A stretch of DNA of 36,130 nt. Origin: Pseudomonadota bacterium. Its GTDB lineage: Bacteria > Pseudomonadota > Alphaproteobacteria > Caulobacterales > Caulobacteraceae. Under the pieces are notes generated by a model that was given only the letters and a program-made list of their open reading frames with translations, made no database searches and had not been told where the DNA came from. This document shows, in pieces, positions 15,113 to 22,864 of this stretch; the first letter of the stretch is position 1; each line of letters starts with the position of its first letter. The position numbers were made by a program, and so were the translations under genes. The stretch spans positions 1-36,130 of the forward strand of contig JAEWDF010000109.1 of NCBI GenBank assembly GCA_023390245.1, given 5' to 3'.

Positions 15113-15535
15113 ATGAATATCGTGCAGCAGCTCGCCGCCGAAGAAAAAGCCCGCGTCCTGGGCGATCGCAAGATTCCCGAATTCCAGCCGGGCGACACCC
15201 TGCGCGTCAACGTGCGCATCAAGGAAGGCGAGCGCGAACGAATCCAGGCGTTCGAAGGCGTCTGCATCGCCCGCGACGGCACGGGCGTGAACGAGACCTT
15301 CACCGTCCGCAAGATTTCCTTCGGCGAGGGCGTGGAGCGTCGCTTCCCGATCCTGTCGCCGAACGTCGACTCCATCGAGGTGAAGCGCCGCGGCGTGGTG
15401 CGCCGCGCCAAGCTGTATTACCTGCGCGATCGTCGCGGCAAGTCGGCCCGCATCGCCGAGCGCCAGACCGTGCGCAAGGACGCCATGGTGCCGGAGACCG
15501 GCGCGACCGAAGCCCCGGGCGGCGACGAGGCCTGA
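15113..15535 (+). CDS. rplS: 50S ribosomal protein L19
   Basis: A 140-residue L19, which sits at the 30S/50S interface. The conserved body MNIVQQLAAEEKARV, FQPGDTLRVNVRIKEGERER, QAFEGVCIARDG, FTVRKISFGEGVER and RRGVVRRAKLYYLR is complete. An extra tail of about 20 residues ending PGGDEA is typical of alphaproteobacteria. AGGAGAA precedes the ATG, overlapping the end of trmD. A strong terminator follows. Confidence 0.97.
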   Translation: MNIVQQLAAEEKARVLGDRKIPEFQPGDTLRVNVRIKEGERERIQAFEGVCIARDGTGVNETFTVRKISFGEGVERRFPILSPNVDSIEVKRRGVVRRAKLYYLRDRRGKSARIAERQTVRKDAMVPETGATEAPGGDEA

Positions 15536-15560
15536 TCCCGGCTTCCGGTTCGAGATGACG

Positions 15561-15595
15561 AAGGCCCCGGTCGCAGGACCGGGGCCTTTTTCCTT
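15561..15595 (+). terminator. Rho-independent terminator of trmD-rplS
   Basis: Perfect 12-bp arms AAGGCCCCGGTC and GACCGGGGCCTT around a 4-base loop, followed by TTTTTCCTTT. It begins about 25 bp after the rplS stop and ends just before the stop of the convergent hydrolase gene. Confidence 0.92.
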
Positions 15596-15601
15596 TGTGC
15601 C

Positions 15602-16483
15602 TCAGTCCGCGTCCAGGTCGGCCAGGAATTCGAAGATCGCCGCCCTGGCCGCCGGTTCGTCCAGCATGGGGGCGTGGCCGACGCCGGGGACCTCGACGAA
15701 GGCCATGTCCGGCGCGGCCTTCCTCATCCGTTCGGCGATGGCGGGGCTCAGCAGGTCCGACAGGGCGCCGCGCACCAGCAGGGTGGGGCGCTTGCGCGCC
15801 AGCCGCCGGAAGACGGGCCACAGGTTGGGGACCAAGGCCTTGGCGCCCGCCGCCCGGATGGGGACGGCGATGTCCGGGTCGTAATCCAGCACGATCTCGC
15901 CGCCGGCCTGTTCGCGGAAGACACGCCGGGCGAAGGCGGCCCAGTCGGCCTCGCCATGATTGGGGAAGGCCGCGCCGTTGGTGCGCCGGGCGTAGTCGGC
16001 CGCCTCGCTCCACGAGCCGATGTCCACCGGCTGGCCGGCGTAGGCGGCGATCCGGGCCAGGCCCTCGGGCGCGACCTCCGGTCCGACGTCGTTGAGGATC
16101 GCCGCCACGACCGCCTTGGGCTTCAGCGCCATGAGCGCCATGGTGATCAGCCCGCCCATGGAGGTGCCGACGAAGACCGCCCGGTCGATCGCCGCCTGGT
16201 CCATCAGGGCCAGCACGTCCCGGGCGTAGACGTCCGGCGTATAGGTCATGGGATCGGGCGCGCGGTCCGACAGGCCGCGACCGCGCACGTCGACCGCCAG
16301 CACGCGCCGGCCGGACTGGGCCAGCAGCGGCGCGACGGTCTCGAAATCGGCGCTGTTGCGCGTCAGGCCGTGGATGGCGATGACCGGCGGACGCGCCGGG
16401 CCGGACCCCGGGGCGTAGTCGCGCGCGAACAGGCTCAGGCCGTCCGGCGAGGTCCAGCGGCGTTCGGCGTAGGGAACGGACAT
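15602..16483 (-). CDS. alpha/beta hydrolase
   Basis: A 293-residue alpha/beta-fold hydrolase. The oxyanion segment is VIAIHGLTRN (34-43), the nucleophile elbow is GTSMGG with Ser108, the acid is probably Asp in RGALSDLLS (about 240), and the base is His in GVGHAPMLDEP (about 269). No signal peptide, so cytosolic. I chose the ATG with AAGGAG 7 bp upstream; a longer start 12 codons earlier lacks a ribosome binding site. It lies 58 bp downstream of gmhB on the same strand and may be the last gene of that operon. Substrate is not predictable; esterase, lactonase and dehalogenase-like relatives share the same motifs. Confidence 0.88.
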   Translation of the reverse strand: MSVPYAERRWTSPDGLSLFARDYAPGSGPARPPVIAIHGLTRNSADFETVAPLLAQSGRRVLAVDVRGRGLSDRAPDPMTYTPDVYARDVLALMDQAAIDRAVFVGTSMGGLITMALMALKPKAVVAAILNDVGPEVAPEGLARIAAYAGQPVDIGSWSEAADYARRTNGAAFPNHGEADWAAFARRVFREQAGGEIVLDYDPDIAVPIRAAGAKALVPNLWPVFRRLARKRPTLLVRGALSDLLSPAIAERMRKAAPDMAFVEVPGVGHAPMLDEPAARAAIFEFLADLDAD

Positions 16484-16541
16484 GGGCGGGCTCCTTGCTT
16501 CCGTCCCATCGTAATTCACCGCATGGGGAAATGCGACGCCC

Positions 16542-17051
16542 TCAGGCGCCGATCAGCTCCTGCACGAAGGCGTCCAGGTCGCCGCCTGTGAACAGGAAGC
16601 CGGATACGCCCGCGCGGCGCGCCGCTTCCATGTCGGTGGGCTGATCGCCGATCATGAAGGACTTGGCCGGGTCGATCCCGTGTTCGGCGATGGCCCGCAG
16701 CAGCATGCCGGGGTTCGGCTTGCGGTCCGGGTGGTCGGGGTGGCGATAGCGCTCCTCGCGCGCCTCGGCGTGGAAGGGGCAGGCGTAGACGGCGGCGATG
16801 TGCGCGCCCTCCTTGGCCAGCCGCCGCACCAGCAGGGCGTTGAAGGCGTGCATCTGGTCCTCGGCGAACAGGCCCCGCGCCACGCCCGACTGGTTGGTGA
16901 CGATCACCGCCAGATAGCCCAGCCGGTTCAGCCGCCGCACCGCCGCCCCCGCGCCGGGAATCAGGACCAGGTGCGCCTCCAGGTGCGGATAGCCGGAATC
17001 CTCGATCAGCACCCCGTCGCGATCCAGGAAGACGGCCGGGACCCCGCTCAC
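16542..17051 (-). CDS. gmhB: HAD-IIIA phosphatase, heptose-bisphosphate phosphatase type
   Basis: A 169-residue HAD phosphatase most like D-glycero-D-manno-heptose-1,7-bisphosphate 7-phosphatase (GmhB), which makes the heptose precursor for LPS core. Motif I is FLDRDGVL (nucleophile Asp10, general acid Asp12), motif II VTNQSGVARG, motif III lysine in DRKPNPGM, motif IV MIGDQPTDMEAA. The zinc loop begins CPFH but the second CxC pair is replaced by HPDHP, so zinc binding is probably lost. The GTG start overlaps the stop of the epimerase gene by GTGA, indicating coupling. Specificity for heptose is inferred from family and LPS-related neighbours; histidinol-phosphatase-like activity cannot be excluded. 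Confidence 0.83.
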   Translation of the reverse strand: MSGVPAVFLDRDGVLIEDSGYPHLEAHLVLIPGAGAAVRRLNRLGYLAVIVTNQSGVARGLFAEDQMHAFNALLVRRLAKEGAHIAAVYACPFHAEAREERYRHPDHPDRKPNPGMLLRAIAEHGIDPAKSFMIGDQPTDMEAARRAGVSGFLFTGGDLDAFVQELIGA

Positions 17052-18157
17052 GACCGGCCCCCCAGCAGTTCGGCGAAGGCGGTCATCAGGTGATAGAGGC
17101 TGGAGGCGGGTACGCCCGCGTCGTGCGACCGGCCGTCCGCATCATAGCTGTCGATCCACAGGCCGGGAACGGCGGCCGCCAGGTGGCTGTCGAACACGCC
17201 GTCGACCAGGGCCGCGGCGGCGGACGGATCGAACAGCAGGGCGGTGCGGATTCCTTCGGTCTGGGCCCACAGGCGCCGGCCCGCATCGATCGGCGCGCCT
17301 TCGGGGTCCATCTCGCGGATCAGGAAGCCGGCCTTCAGCCCCTGCGCGACCGCGCGGCGGTGCAGGCCTTCGGCCGCCTCGGCCGTCGCCAGGCCCGCGG
17401 CCTCGGCCCGGGTCAGCAGCCAGGCCCATTCCTCCAGGTGCCCAGGCTCGACGACATGGCCGGTCTCGGGATCGGGCGCCCAGTCCTGCGTGAAATACTC
17501 GCGGATCGCGCCATCGACCAGGAAATGCGCCCGGCACAGGCGCAGGGATTCCCGCGCCGCCGCCTCGAAGGCCGGATCGGGCGCAGTCGCCTGCCAGGCC
17601 AGCATCGCTTCCAGCAGGTGCATGTGCGGGTTCTGGCGACGCGGCAGGCGCGCGGGCAGGGCCTCGCGCCAGCCGCCGTGCGGGGCCGCCATCCTCGTGT
17701 TGATCGCCGCCAGGGTCTCCAGCGCCAGCGGCCGGGCGCGCGGGTCGCCCAGCACCCGGTGCGCCGCCGCCAGGGCGAACAGGACGAAGGCCAGATCGTA
17801 GAGATCCGGCGTCGGATCGACCACGGCGCCGATGTCGTCGGTCGCGGCGACCCACAGGCCGTCGTCGCGGCGGCTGCTGGCGATCAGCCCGTCCAGGCCG
17901 GCGCGTCCCACCTCCCGGCCGGCGTCCCAGCCCAGGGCCGCGCCCTCGCAGAAGACATAGATCTGGCGCGCTTGGACGCGGGTGCGGCGCTTCAGCCCCC
18001 GGATCGGCCGGCCGTCGAAATCCAGCTGCTCCCAGAAGCGTCCGCGCGCGTCGACGCCACGGTCCGCCCACAACGGCAGGGCCTGGTCGAACAGCCAGGC
18101 GGAGACGCGGTTCCGGGCGGGGGCGAGATCGGTCACGAGCCTCGGCTTAGGCCGCAT
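17048..18157 (-). CDS. AGE-family epimerase/isomerase
   Basis: A 369-residue (alpha/alpha)6-barrel protein of the N-acylglucosamine 2-epimerase / mannose-6-phosphate isomerase-like family. Recognisable pieces are FWEQLDFDGRP, RRTRVQARQIYVF, QNPHMHLLEAMLAW (active-site His), EPGHLEEWAWLL (active-site His/Glu) and RLWAQTEGIRTAL. Members interconvert sugars such as mannose/fructose, their phosphates or N-acetylhexosamines; which one applies here is unclear. The start is uncertain: this ATG lacks a clear ribosome binding site, and a GTG seven codons later is possible. It overlaps gmhB, so a role in supplying an envelope sugar is likely. It is divergent from the aminotransferase gene. Confidence 0.82.
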   Translation of the reverse strand: MRPKPRLVTDLAPARNRVSAWLFDQALPLWADRGVDARGRFWEQLDFDGRPIRGLKRRTRVQARQIYVFCEGAALGWDAGREVGRAGLDGLIASSRRDDGLWVAATDDIGAVVDPTPDLYDLAFVLFALAAAHRVLGDPRARPLALETLAAINTRMAAPHGGWREALPARLPRRQNPHMHLLEAMLAWQATAPDPAFEAAARESLRLCRAHFLVDGAIREYFTQDWAPDPETGHVVEPGHLEEWAWLLTRAEAAGLATAEAAEGLHRRAVAQGLKAGFLIREMDPEGAPIDAGRRLWAQTEGIRTALLFDPSAAAALVDGVFDSHLAAAVPGLWIDSYDADGRSHDAGVPASSLYHLMTAFAELLGGRS

Positions 18158-18319
18158 CGCGCCGGGCGCCAAGAGGCCGGATCGGCGCCTGGATCGTTGC
18201 AAAGGGCAACGCGAAGTGACCCTCGCCCGTTTGGTCCGGCGAACCGGTTTTGCTAGGGAGCGGCGTTCCCGCGGCCCGCGAACCAGGACCGCCGCCCCCG
18301 ATTGTGCGGAGAGCGACCC

Positions 18320-19477
18320 ATGATCCCCTTCATCGACCTCCAGGCCCAGCGCCGCCGCCTCGACGGCCGGATCGAGGCCGCCGTCCAGGACGCCGTGACC
18401 GGCGGCGCCTGGGTGATGGGCCCGCAGGTCCGCCAGTTCGAGGCCGACCTGGCCGCGTTCGGAAAGGCGAGACACGCCCTGTCCTGCGCCAATGGCACCG
18501 ACGCTCTGGCCCTGCCGCTGATGGCGTGGGGGATCGGACGCGGCGACGCCGTCTTCGTCCCCAGTTTCACCTTCGCCGCCACCGCCGAGGTCGTGCCCTG
18601 GTTCGACGCCGAGCCGGTCTTCGTCGATGTGGACGCCGACACCTACAACATGGACCCGGCGGCGCTGGAGCGCGCCATCGAGGGGATCAAGGCCGAGGGC
18701 CGGCTGACGCCGCGCGTGGTCATCGCCGTCGACCTGTTCGGCCAGCCGGCGGACTATCCGGCGATCCGGGCCGTCTGCGACCGGCACGGGCTGAAGCTGA
18801 TCTCGGATTCGGCGCAGGGCTTCGGCTGCACCATCGGCGGCGACCATCCGCTGAAATGGGCCGACATCACCACCACCAGCTTCTTCCCGGCCAAGCCACT
18901 GGGCTGCTACGGCGACGGCGGCGCGGTGCTGACGGACGATGAGGCGCTGGCGCAGCTGGTCGATTCCGTGCGGGTGCATGGCAAGGCGGTCGCCGCCGAC
19001 CTGAAGGACCGGACCTTCGACCACGACCCGAAATACCTGAACATGCGCATCGGCATGAACAGCCGGCTGGACACGATTCAGGCGGCCGTCCTGATCGAGA
19101 AGCTGAAGGTCTTCGGCCAGGAGATCGAATGGCGCAACCGGATCGCCGCCCGCTACAACGAGGCCCTGCGCCCCCATGTCGCCAAGGTCCCGGACGTGCC
19201 GGCCGGCGCCGTTTCCAACTGGGCGCAATATACGATCGAACACCCCGACCGCGACGGCCTGGCCGCGCATCTGAAGGATCAGGGCGTGCCGACCGCCGTC
19301 TATTATCCGATCCCGCTGCACCTGCAGCCGGCCTATGAGCGTTTCCCGCGCGGCGCCGGCGTCCTGCCGGTCACCGAACGGCTGAAGGATGTGGTCGTCA
19401 GTCTGCCGATGCACGCGGACCTGGACGAGGCGACCCAGGACCAGGTCATCGCCGCCGTCGTCTCCTACAAGGGCTGA
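18320..19477 (+). CDS. gnnB: DegT/DnrJ-type sugar-nucleotide 3-aminotransferase (GnnB/WbpE type)
   Basis: A 385-residue PLP-dependent aminotransferase. It opens MIPFIDLQAQ, binds PLP phosphate with SCANGTDAL (55-63), has Asp163/Gln166 in SDSAQGFG and the Schiff-base Lys192 in TSFFPAKPLGCYGDGG, then NSRLDTIQAA and VPTAVYYPIPLHLQP. These track WbpE (3-amination of UDP-GlcNAc(3-keto)A) and GnnB (3-amination of 3-keto-UDP-GlcNAc) closely. The next gene, 6 bp on, is a Gfo/Idh dehydrogenase, the exact partner expected for GnnA. Caulobacter and Brevundimonas lipid A is built on 2,3-diamino-2,3-dideoxyglucose, so GnnB is the best reading. GGAG precedes the ATG. The enzyme class is certain; the substrate is inferred. 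Confidence 0.82.
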   Translation: MIPFIDLQAQRRRLDGRIEAAVQDAVTGGAWVMGPQVRQFEADLAAFGKARHALSCANGTDALALPLMAWGIGRGDAVFVPSFTFAATAEVVPWFDAEPVFVDVDADTYNMDPAALERAIEGIKAEGRLTPRVVIAVDLFGQPADYPAIRAVCDRHGLKLISDSAQGFGCTIGGDHPLKWADITTTSFFPAKPLGCYGDGGAVLTDDEALAQLVDSVRVHGKAVAADLKDRTFDHDPKYLNMRIGMNSRLDTIQAAVLIEKLKVFGQEIEWRNRIAARYNEALRPHVAKVPDVPAGAVSNWAQYTIEHPDRDGLAAHLKDQGVPTAVYYPIPLHLQPAYERFPRGAGVLPVTERLKDVVVSLPMHADLDEATQDQVIAAVVSYKG

Positions 19478-19483
19478 GCCGCC

Positions 19484-20416
19484 ATGCCGCATCCGACCCC
19501 GCTCAAATTCGGCGTTGCCGGCGCCGGCGTCATGGGCCGCAACCACGCCCGCGTCGCCGCCGACATGCGCGAGTTCGACCTGACGACCCTGTTCGACCCG
19601 GACGCCGTGACGGCCGAGGGCGTCGCCGCCGCCTATGGCGCGGCGCCGGTCACCACGCTGGAGGCCTTCGTCGAGGCCGGGCTGGACGCCGCCGTGGTGG
19701 CCACGCCGAACCGCTTCCACGCCGACACGGGCGTGGCCCTGCTGGAGAAGGGCGTCCACGTCCTGGTGGAGAAGCCCATCGCCGCCACCGTCGCCGACGC
19801 CCAGCGGATGATCGACGCCGCCCAGGCCAATGGCCGCGTGCTGATGGTCGGCCAGGTGGAGCGGTTCAATCCGGCCGTCGACACAGTCAAGCGCGCCGTC
19901 CAGGACGACGAGATCATCTCCATCCAGGTCACCCGCGTCGGTCCCTTCCCGCCCCGCATGGGCGAGGTGGGCGTGGTCATCGACCTGGCCGTCCACGACA
20001 TCGACATCATCCGTCACCTGACCGACGCCGAGATCGTCGAGGTCCAGCCGCAGCTGGCCCGCACCCGCGCCGAACGCGAGGATACGGCCCTGCTGCAATT
20101 CCGGCTGGAGAACGGCGTCATCGCCCACATCACCACCAACTGGGTCACGCCCTACAAGACCCGCACGCTTCAGGTGGCGACCAAGTCCAAGTTCGTGGTG
20201 GCCGACCTGATCACCCGCCAGGTGACCGAATATTTCGGCCAGCAGCCCGACGGCTCCTATTCGACCCGGATGCTGAACAGCTGGCCGGCCGAGCCGCTGA
20301 GGAAGGAGCTGGAGGCCTTCGCCCGCGCGATCACGACCGGCGAGACCCCCGCCGTCACCGGCGAGGACGGCCTGAGGAACCTCGAGGTCGCGCTGCGTTG
20401 CCTGGGCGAGGCCTAA
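19484..20416 (+). CDS. gnnA: Gfo/Idh oxidoreductase, probable UDP-GlcNAc 3-dehydrogenase (GnnA type)
   Basis: A 310-residue NAD-dependent dehydrogenase. The Rossmann motif is GVAGAGVMGRNHARV (10-24), and the catalytic-site signature is VLVEKPIA with Lys97. The C-terminal beta-sheet domain has GEVGVVIDLAVHDIDIIRHL, where the conserved His is in AVHD. In the GnnA/GnnB pathway this enzyme oxidises the 3-hydroxyl of UDP-GlcNAc and the partner aminates it to UDP-GlcNAc3N, giving lipid A with four amide-linked acyl chains. Pairing with the aminotransferase in one transcript supports this. A WbpB-like role on UDP-GlcNAcA for O-antigen is the main alternative. Confidence 0.8.
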   Translation: MPHPTPLKFGVAGAGVMGRNHARVAADMREFDLTTLFDPDAVTAEGVAAAYGAAPVTTLEAFVEAGLDAAVVATPNRFHADTGVALLEKGVHVLVEKPIAATVADAQRMIDAAQANGRVLMVGQVERFNPAVDTVKRAVQDDEIISIQVTRVGPFPPRMGEVGVVIDLAVHDIDIIRHLTDAEIVEVQPQLARTRAEREDTALLQFRLENGVIAHITTNWVTPYKTRTLQVATKSKFVVADLITRQVTEYFGQQPDGSYSTRMLNSWPAEPLRKELEAFARAITTGETPAVTGEDGLRNLEVALRCLGEA

Positions 20417-20447
20417 AGTCGCCGCAAAGGGCGGGGAAGGAGGACGC

Positions 20448-20963
20448 ATGCGATCCCTGACCGCTGTTCCAATCGCCGCCCTGGCCGTCGGCCTGGCCGC
20501 CGCATCGGCGCCCGCGCCGGCGCGCGCCGACACGCGCTTCCTGGCCTATGACGCCGCCAACGACCTGACCCAGGCCATGACCAAGGGCCTGACGTTCGAG
20601 GTGCGGCGGGGCCTGTTCGGGGCCGTGCGAATCCAGCGGCTTTTCTCCACCTCCTCGCGCGGGTCGGCCGAGCTGGAGGAGGGCGGCCCCGACGGGGTGC
20701 GCCGCCAGCTTCCCGACGGCGCCGACGAGGACCAGGTCTATCGCATCCAGCCGACCGGCGACGGCCGCGGCCTGGCCCGCGCCCTGTGCCCCAGCGCGGA
20801 CTCCGTCTGGCTGGTGACCGGCCGCGTCCGCGCCGCGCGGCCCCTGACGGTCCATGCGGTGGGTCAGTGGTCGGACGGGACCTTCCGCCACTGCCTGACC
20901 TTGAACTACGAATGGCGGGGCGAATGGGCGACTGAGCCGCTCATGGGGCCGCCCGCGCCCTAG
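20448..20963 (+). CDS. exported two-cysteine protein, unknown function
   Basis: A 171-residue protein with a clear signal peptide (MRSLTAVPIAALAVGLAAAS, cleavage probably after ARA at residue 27) and a strong AAGGAGG. The mature part has FEVRRGLFGAVRIQRLFSTS and a C-terminal half with ALCPSADSVWL (Cys114) and HCLTLNYEW (Cys149), likely disulfide-bonded. The same spacing of an LC-x2-AD-x2-WL motif and a second cysteine about 35 residues later recurs in the next gene. It follows gnnA by 31 bp on the same strand. I do not recognise the family. Confidence 0.78.
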   Translation: MRSLTAVPIAALAVGLAAASAPAPARADTRFLAYDAANDLTQAMTKGLTFEVRRGLFGAVRIQRLFSTSSRGSAELEEGGPDGVRRQLPDGADEDQVYRIQPTGDGRGLARALCPSADSVWLVTGRVRAARPLTVHAVGQWSDGTFRHCLTLNYEWRGEWATEPLMGPPAP

Positions 20964-21013
20964 AAGGCGAGTCCCCTTTCGCCGTGTCGGCTTCGTCGGC
21001 ATAGACTGGCGCC

Positions 21014-21634
21014 ATGTCCACGGCCGCGGCCCGAAAATCCTTCTCCGGCGGCCGCGCCCTGTTCGGCCTGATCCTGGCCATGGCCGTGCTGATGGCCGCG
21101 CCGGGCCCCGCCTTCCTGCCCGCGGCGGAGACGGCGGCGGCCGAGGGCTGGCGTTGGACGCACACGGCGACGGCGCGCCTGGTCGACGAGGTCCGTCGGC
21201 GGCTGGGGCGCGAGGCCCCGCCCCAGGTCGCGATCGGGGAAACGGACGCGGCGCCCCTGTCCGGCGCCTATGCGCCGGCGGACACCCGCGCCGCCGCCCT
21301 CGCCGGAACCGTGACCTTCGCCGGCGCGGAGGTTCGACTGGAGACCGGCGGCGTGCTGAGGACGCGGCCGCATCGCCTGGTCCCGAGCCAGGACTCCCTG
21401 TCGCGGACGCAGACCTGGGCCGAGGCCTTCGATCTGCCCGCCGATGTCCAGGTGGAGGTGCGCGAGGTCGTTTCCGGCCGGGCGCCGGCCCTGTGCGAGG
21501 GCGCCGATCCGGCCTGGCTGGCGCTGGTCCAGAGCCGGGACGCGGTCGCCCTCCTGCCGCTGAACGCGGGCGCCGCGCCCGGAAAGGCGCGCGACGAACC
21601 GGCCTGCCCCCTGCTGCGCCTGGAGCGCCAATGA
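21014..21634 (+). CDS. exported or membrane-anchored two-cysteine protein, unknown function
   Basis: A 206-residue protein with an N-terminal hydrophobic segment after a basic start (SFSGGRALFGLILAMAVLMA), either an uncleaved anchor or a signal peptide. The periplasmic part includes GWRWTHTATARLVDEV, a VTFAGAEVRLETGG strand pair and a C-terminal half with ALCEGADPAWL (Cys161) and PACPLLRLE (Cys198). This resembles the C-terminal pattern of the preceding gene, suggesting distant paralogy. Its stop overlaps the start of the next gene (ATGA). No clear ribosome binding site is visible. Function unknown. Confidence 0.72.
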   Translation: MSTAAARKSFSGGRALFGLILAMAVLMAAPGPAFLPAAETAAAEGWRWTHTATARLVDEVRRRLGREAPPQVAIGETDAAPLSGAYAPADTRAAALAGTVTFAGAEVRLETGGVLRTRPHRLVPSQDSLSRTQTWAEAFDLPADVQVEVREVVSGRAPALCEGADPAWLALVQSRDAVALLPLNAGAAPGKARDEPACPLLRLERQ

Positions 21635-22305
21635 CGCGCGGCCTGGTCCTGGCGGCCCTGCTCGGCCTCGGCGCGGCGCTGCTGACCTGGCAGAAGCCGG
21701 GCGCGCCGGTTCCGTCGGGCGGGGGGACCGAAACCGTCTATCTGCTGGACAACGGCTTCCACACCGACCTGGCCGTCCCTCGATCGGCTCTGGCGCGGCG
21801 GGGCGGGCCCCTGGCCCGGGCGGTCTCGACCCTGGCGCCCGGCGACTGGGTGCTGATCGGCTGGGGCGATGCGAAATTCTATGTCGAGCAGGGACCGATC
21901 GGGGCGCGCCTGCCGGACGGCGCCCGCGCCTTCTTCCGTCCGGGCAATCCCTCGGTGGTGATGCTGGACCCAGAGCGCCGCGACCCGCGCCAGGTCTTCG
22001 CCGAGGACGGCCGGGCGGCCCTGGTCCTGTCGGACGCCGCCTTCGATCGCATGGTCGGCCGGGTCGAGGCCTCGCTGGACTTGTCGGGCGGCGCGCCGCG
22101 CGTCGCCGCCGCGCGTCCCGGCGATGACGCGCGCTTCTTCGCCAGCCGGGAGACATTCTCGGTGCTGCACCTGTGCAACCACTGGACGGCCGGGGTGCTG
22201 AACGCCGGCGGCGTCGCCGTGCGCCCGGTCCGGTCGATTTCCTCGGCCGAGGTCATGCGCGCGGCCCGCGCCGCCGCGCTGGACACGGCCGGACATCGCG
22301 ACTAG
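21631..22305 (+). CDS. DUF2459-family exported protein, possible cysteine hydrolase
   Basis: A 224-residue protein with an N-terminal membrane segment or signal (GLVLAALLGLGAALLTW). It matches the DUF2459/TIGR02117 family through VYLLDNGFHTDLAVP (His44), VLIGWGDAKFYVEQGP and SVLHLCNHWTAGVLNAGG (Cys182, Trp185). The conserved His and Cys-Asn-x-Trp positions look like those of NlpC/P60- and DUF4105-type papain-fold enzymes, so a periplasmic cysteine hydrolase is possible. That is inference; the family has no proven activity. Translation is coupled to the preceding gene by an ATGA overlap. Confidence 0.82.
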   Translation: MTRGLVLAALLGLGAALLTWQKPGAPVPSGGGTETVYLLDNGFHTDLAVPRSALARRGGPLARAVSTLAPGDWVLIGWGDAKFYVEQGPIGARLPDGARAFFRPGNPSVVMLDPERRDPRQVFAEDGRAALVLSDAAFDRMVGRVEASLDLSGGAPRVAAARPGDDARFFASRETFSVLHLCNHWTAGVLNAGGVAVRPVRSISSAEVMRAARAAALDTAGHRD

Positions 22306-22337
22306 ACCGCCCGCCTTTCGCGTTTCCGGCCGGGTCC

Positions 22338-22360
22338 GATCCCCGGTCGAGCCGGGATGA
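22338..22360. repeat. short palindrome upstream of rbfA
   Basis: GATCCCCGG, loop TCGAG, CCGGGATGA form a near-perfect hairpin with one bulged base. Similar CCGG-centred palindromes ending in ATGACG are common between genes in alphaproteobacteria. It lies between the DUF2459 gene and rbfA and has no T-tract. Confidence 0.4.
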
Positions 22361-22391
22361 CGTTCCGGCGAGCGATGAAGAGGAGGCGGCC

Positions 22392-22844
22392 GTGGCCCGC
22401 AAGCAGCATACCCGCAACGCGTCCGGGCCGATGGGGCCCAGCCAGCGCCAGCTCCGCGCCGGCGAGCTGATCCGTCACGCGCTGGTGGACATCCTGCGCG
22501 AGGAGGAAATCCACGACGAGGCCCTGCACGGCGTGTCGATCACCGTGACCGAGGTGCGGATGAGTCCGGACCTGAAGCACGCCACCTGTTTCGTCGAGCC
22601 CCTCGGCGCCGGCGTCGAGGCGGCCGAGACGACCGGCCACGAGAGCGAGATCATCAAGGCGCTGAACGCGCACGCCAAATTCCTTCGCGGCCGGCTGGGC
22701 CCGAAGCTGGACATGAAGTTCACGCCGGATCTCAAGTTTCGCCACGACGAGAGCTTCGACACGGCCAGCCACATGGACCGGCTGTTCAACGATCCCCGCG
22801 TCCGCGCCGATCTGGATCGGCGGGCCGGGGAGGACGATCAGTGA
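22392..22844 (+). CDS. rbfA: 30S ribosome-binding factor RbfA
   Basis: A 150-residue KH-like-fold protein that binds the 30S subunit and helps mature the 16S rRNA 5' end. Recognisable segments are SQRQLRAGELIRHALVDIL, VSITVTEVRMSPDLKHATCF and a C-terminal LKFRHDESFDTASHMDRLF. Start is GTG, set by AGGAGG 5 bp upstream; an ATG 17 bp before it is out of frame. truB follows after 20 bp, the normal pairing. nusA-infB, often upstream in bacteria, are absent here. Confidence 0.94.
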   Translation: MARKQHTRNASGPMGPSQRQLRAGELIRHALVDILREEEIHDEALHGVSITVTEVRMSPDLKHATCFVEPLGAGVEAAETTGHESEIIKALNAHAKFLRGRLGPKLDMKFTPDLKFRHDESFDTASHMDRLFNDPRVRADLDRRAGEDDQ

Positions 22845-22864
22845 TCCTCTGGGGGAGGACCTAG

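Noticed and set aside
18195..18211. CGTTGC-AAAGG-GCAACG hairpin between the divergent epimerase and aminotransferase genes.
   Set aside because: Six-base arms are short and expected by chance at this composition. It is neither a terminator for any gene nor clearly an operator.
17048..20533. A very long leftward open frame of more than 1100 codons.
   Set aside because: Only its last third is real (the AGE epimerase). The rest is antisense to the aminotransferase and dehydrogenase genes, which have complete family motifs.
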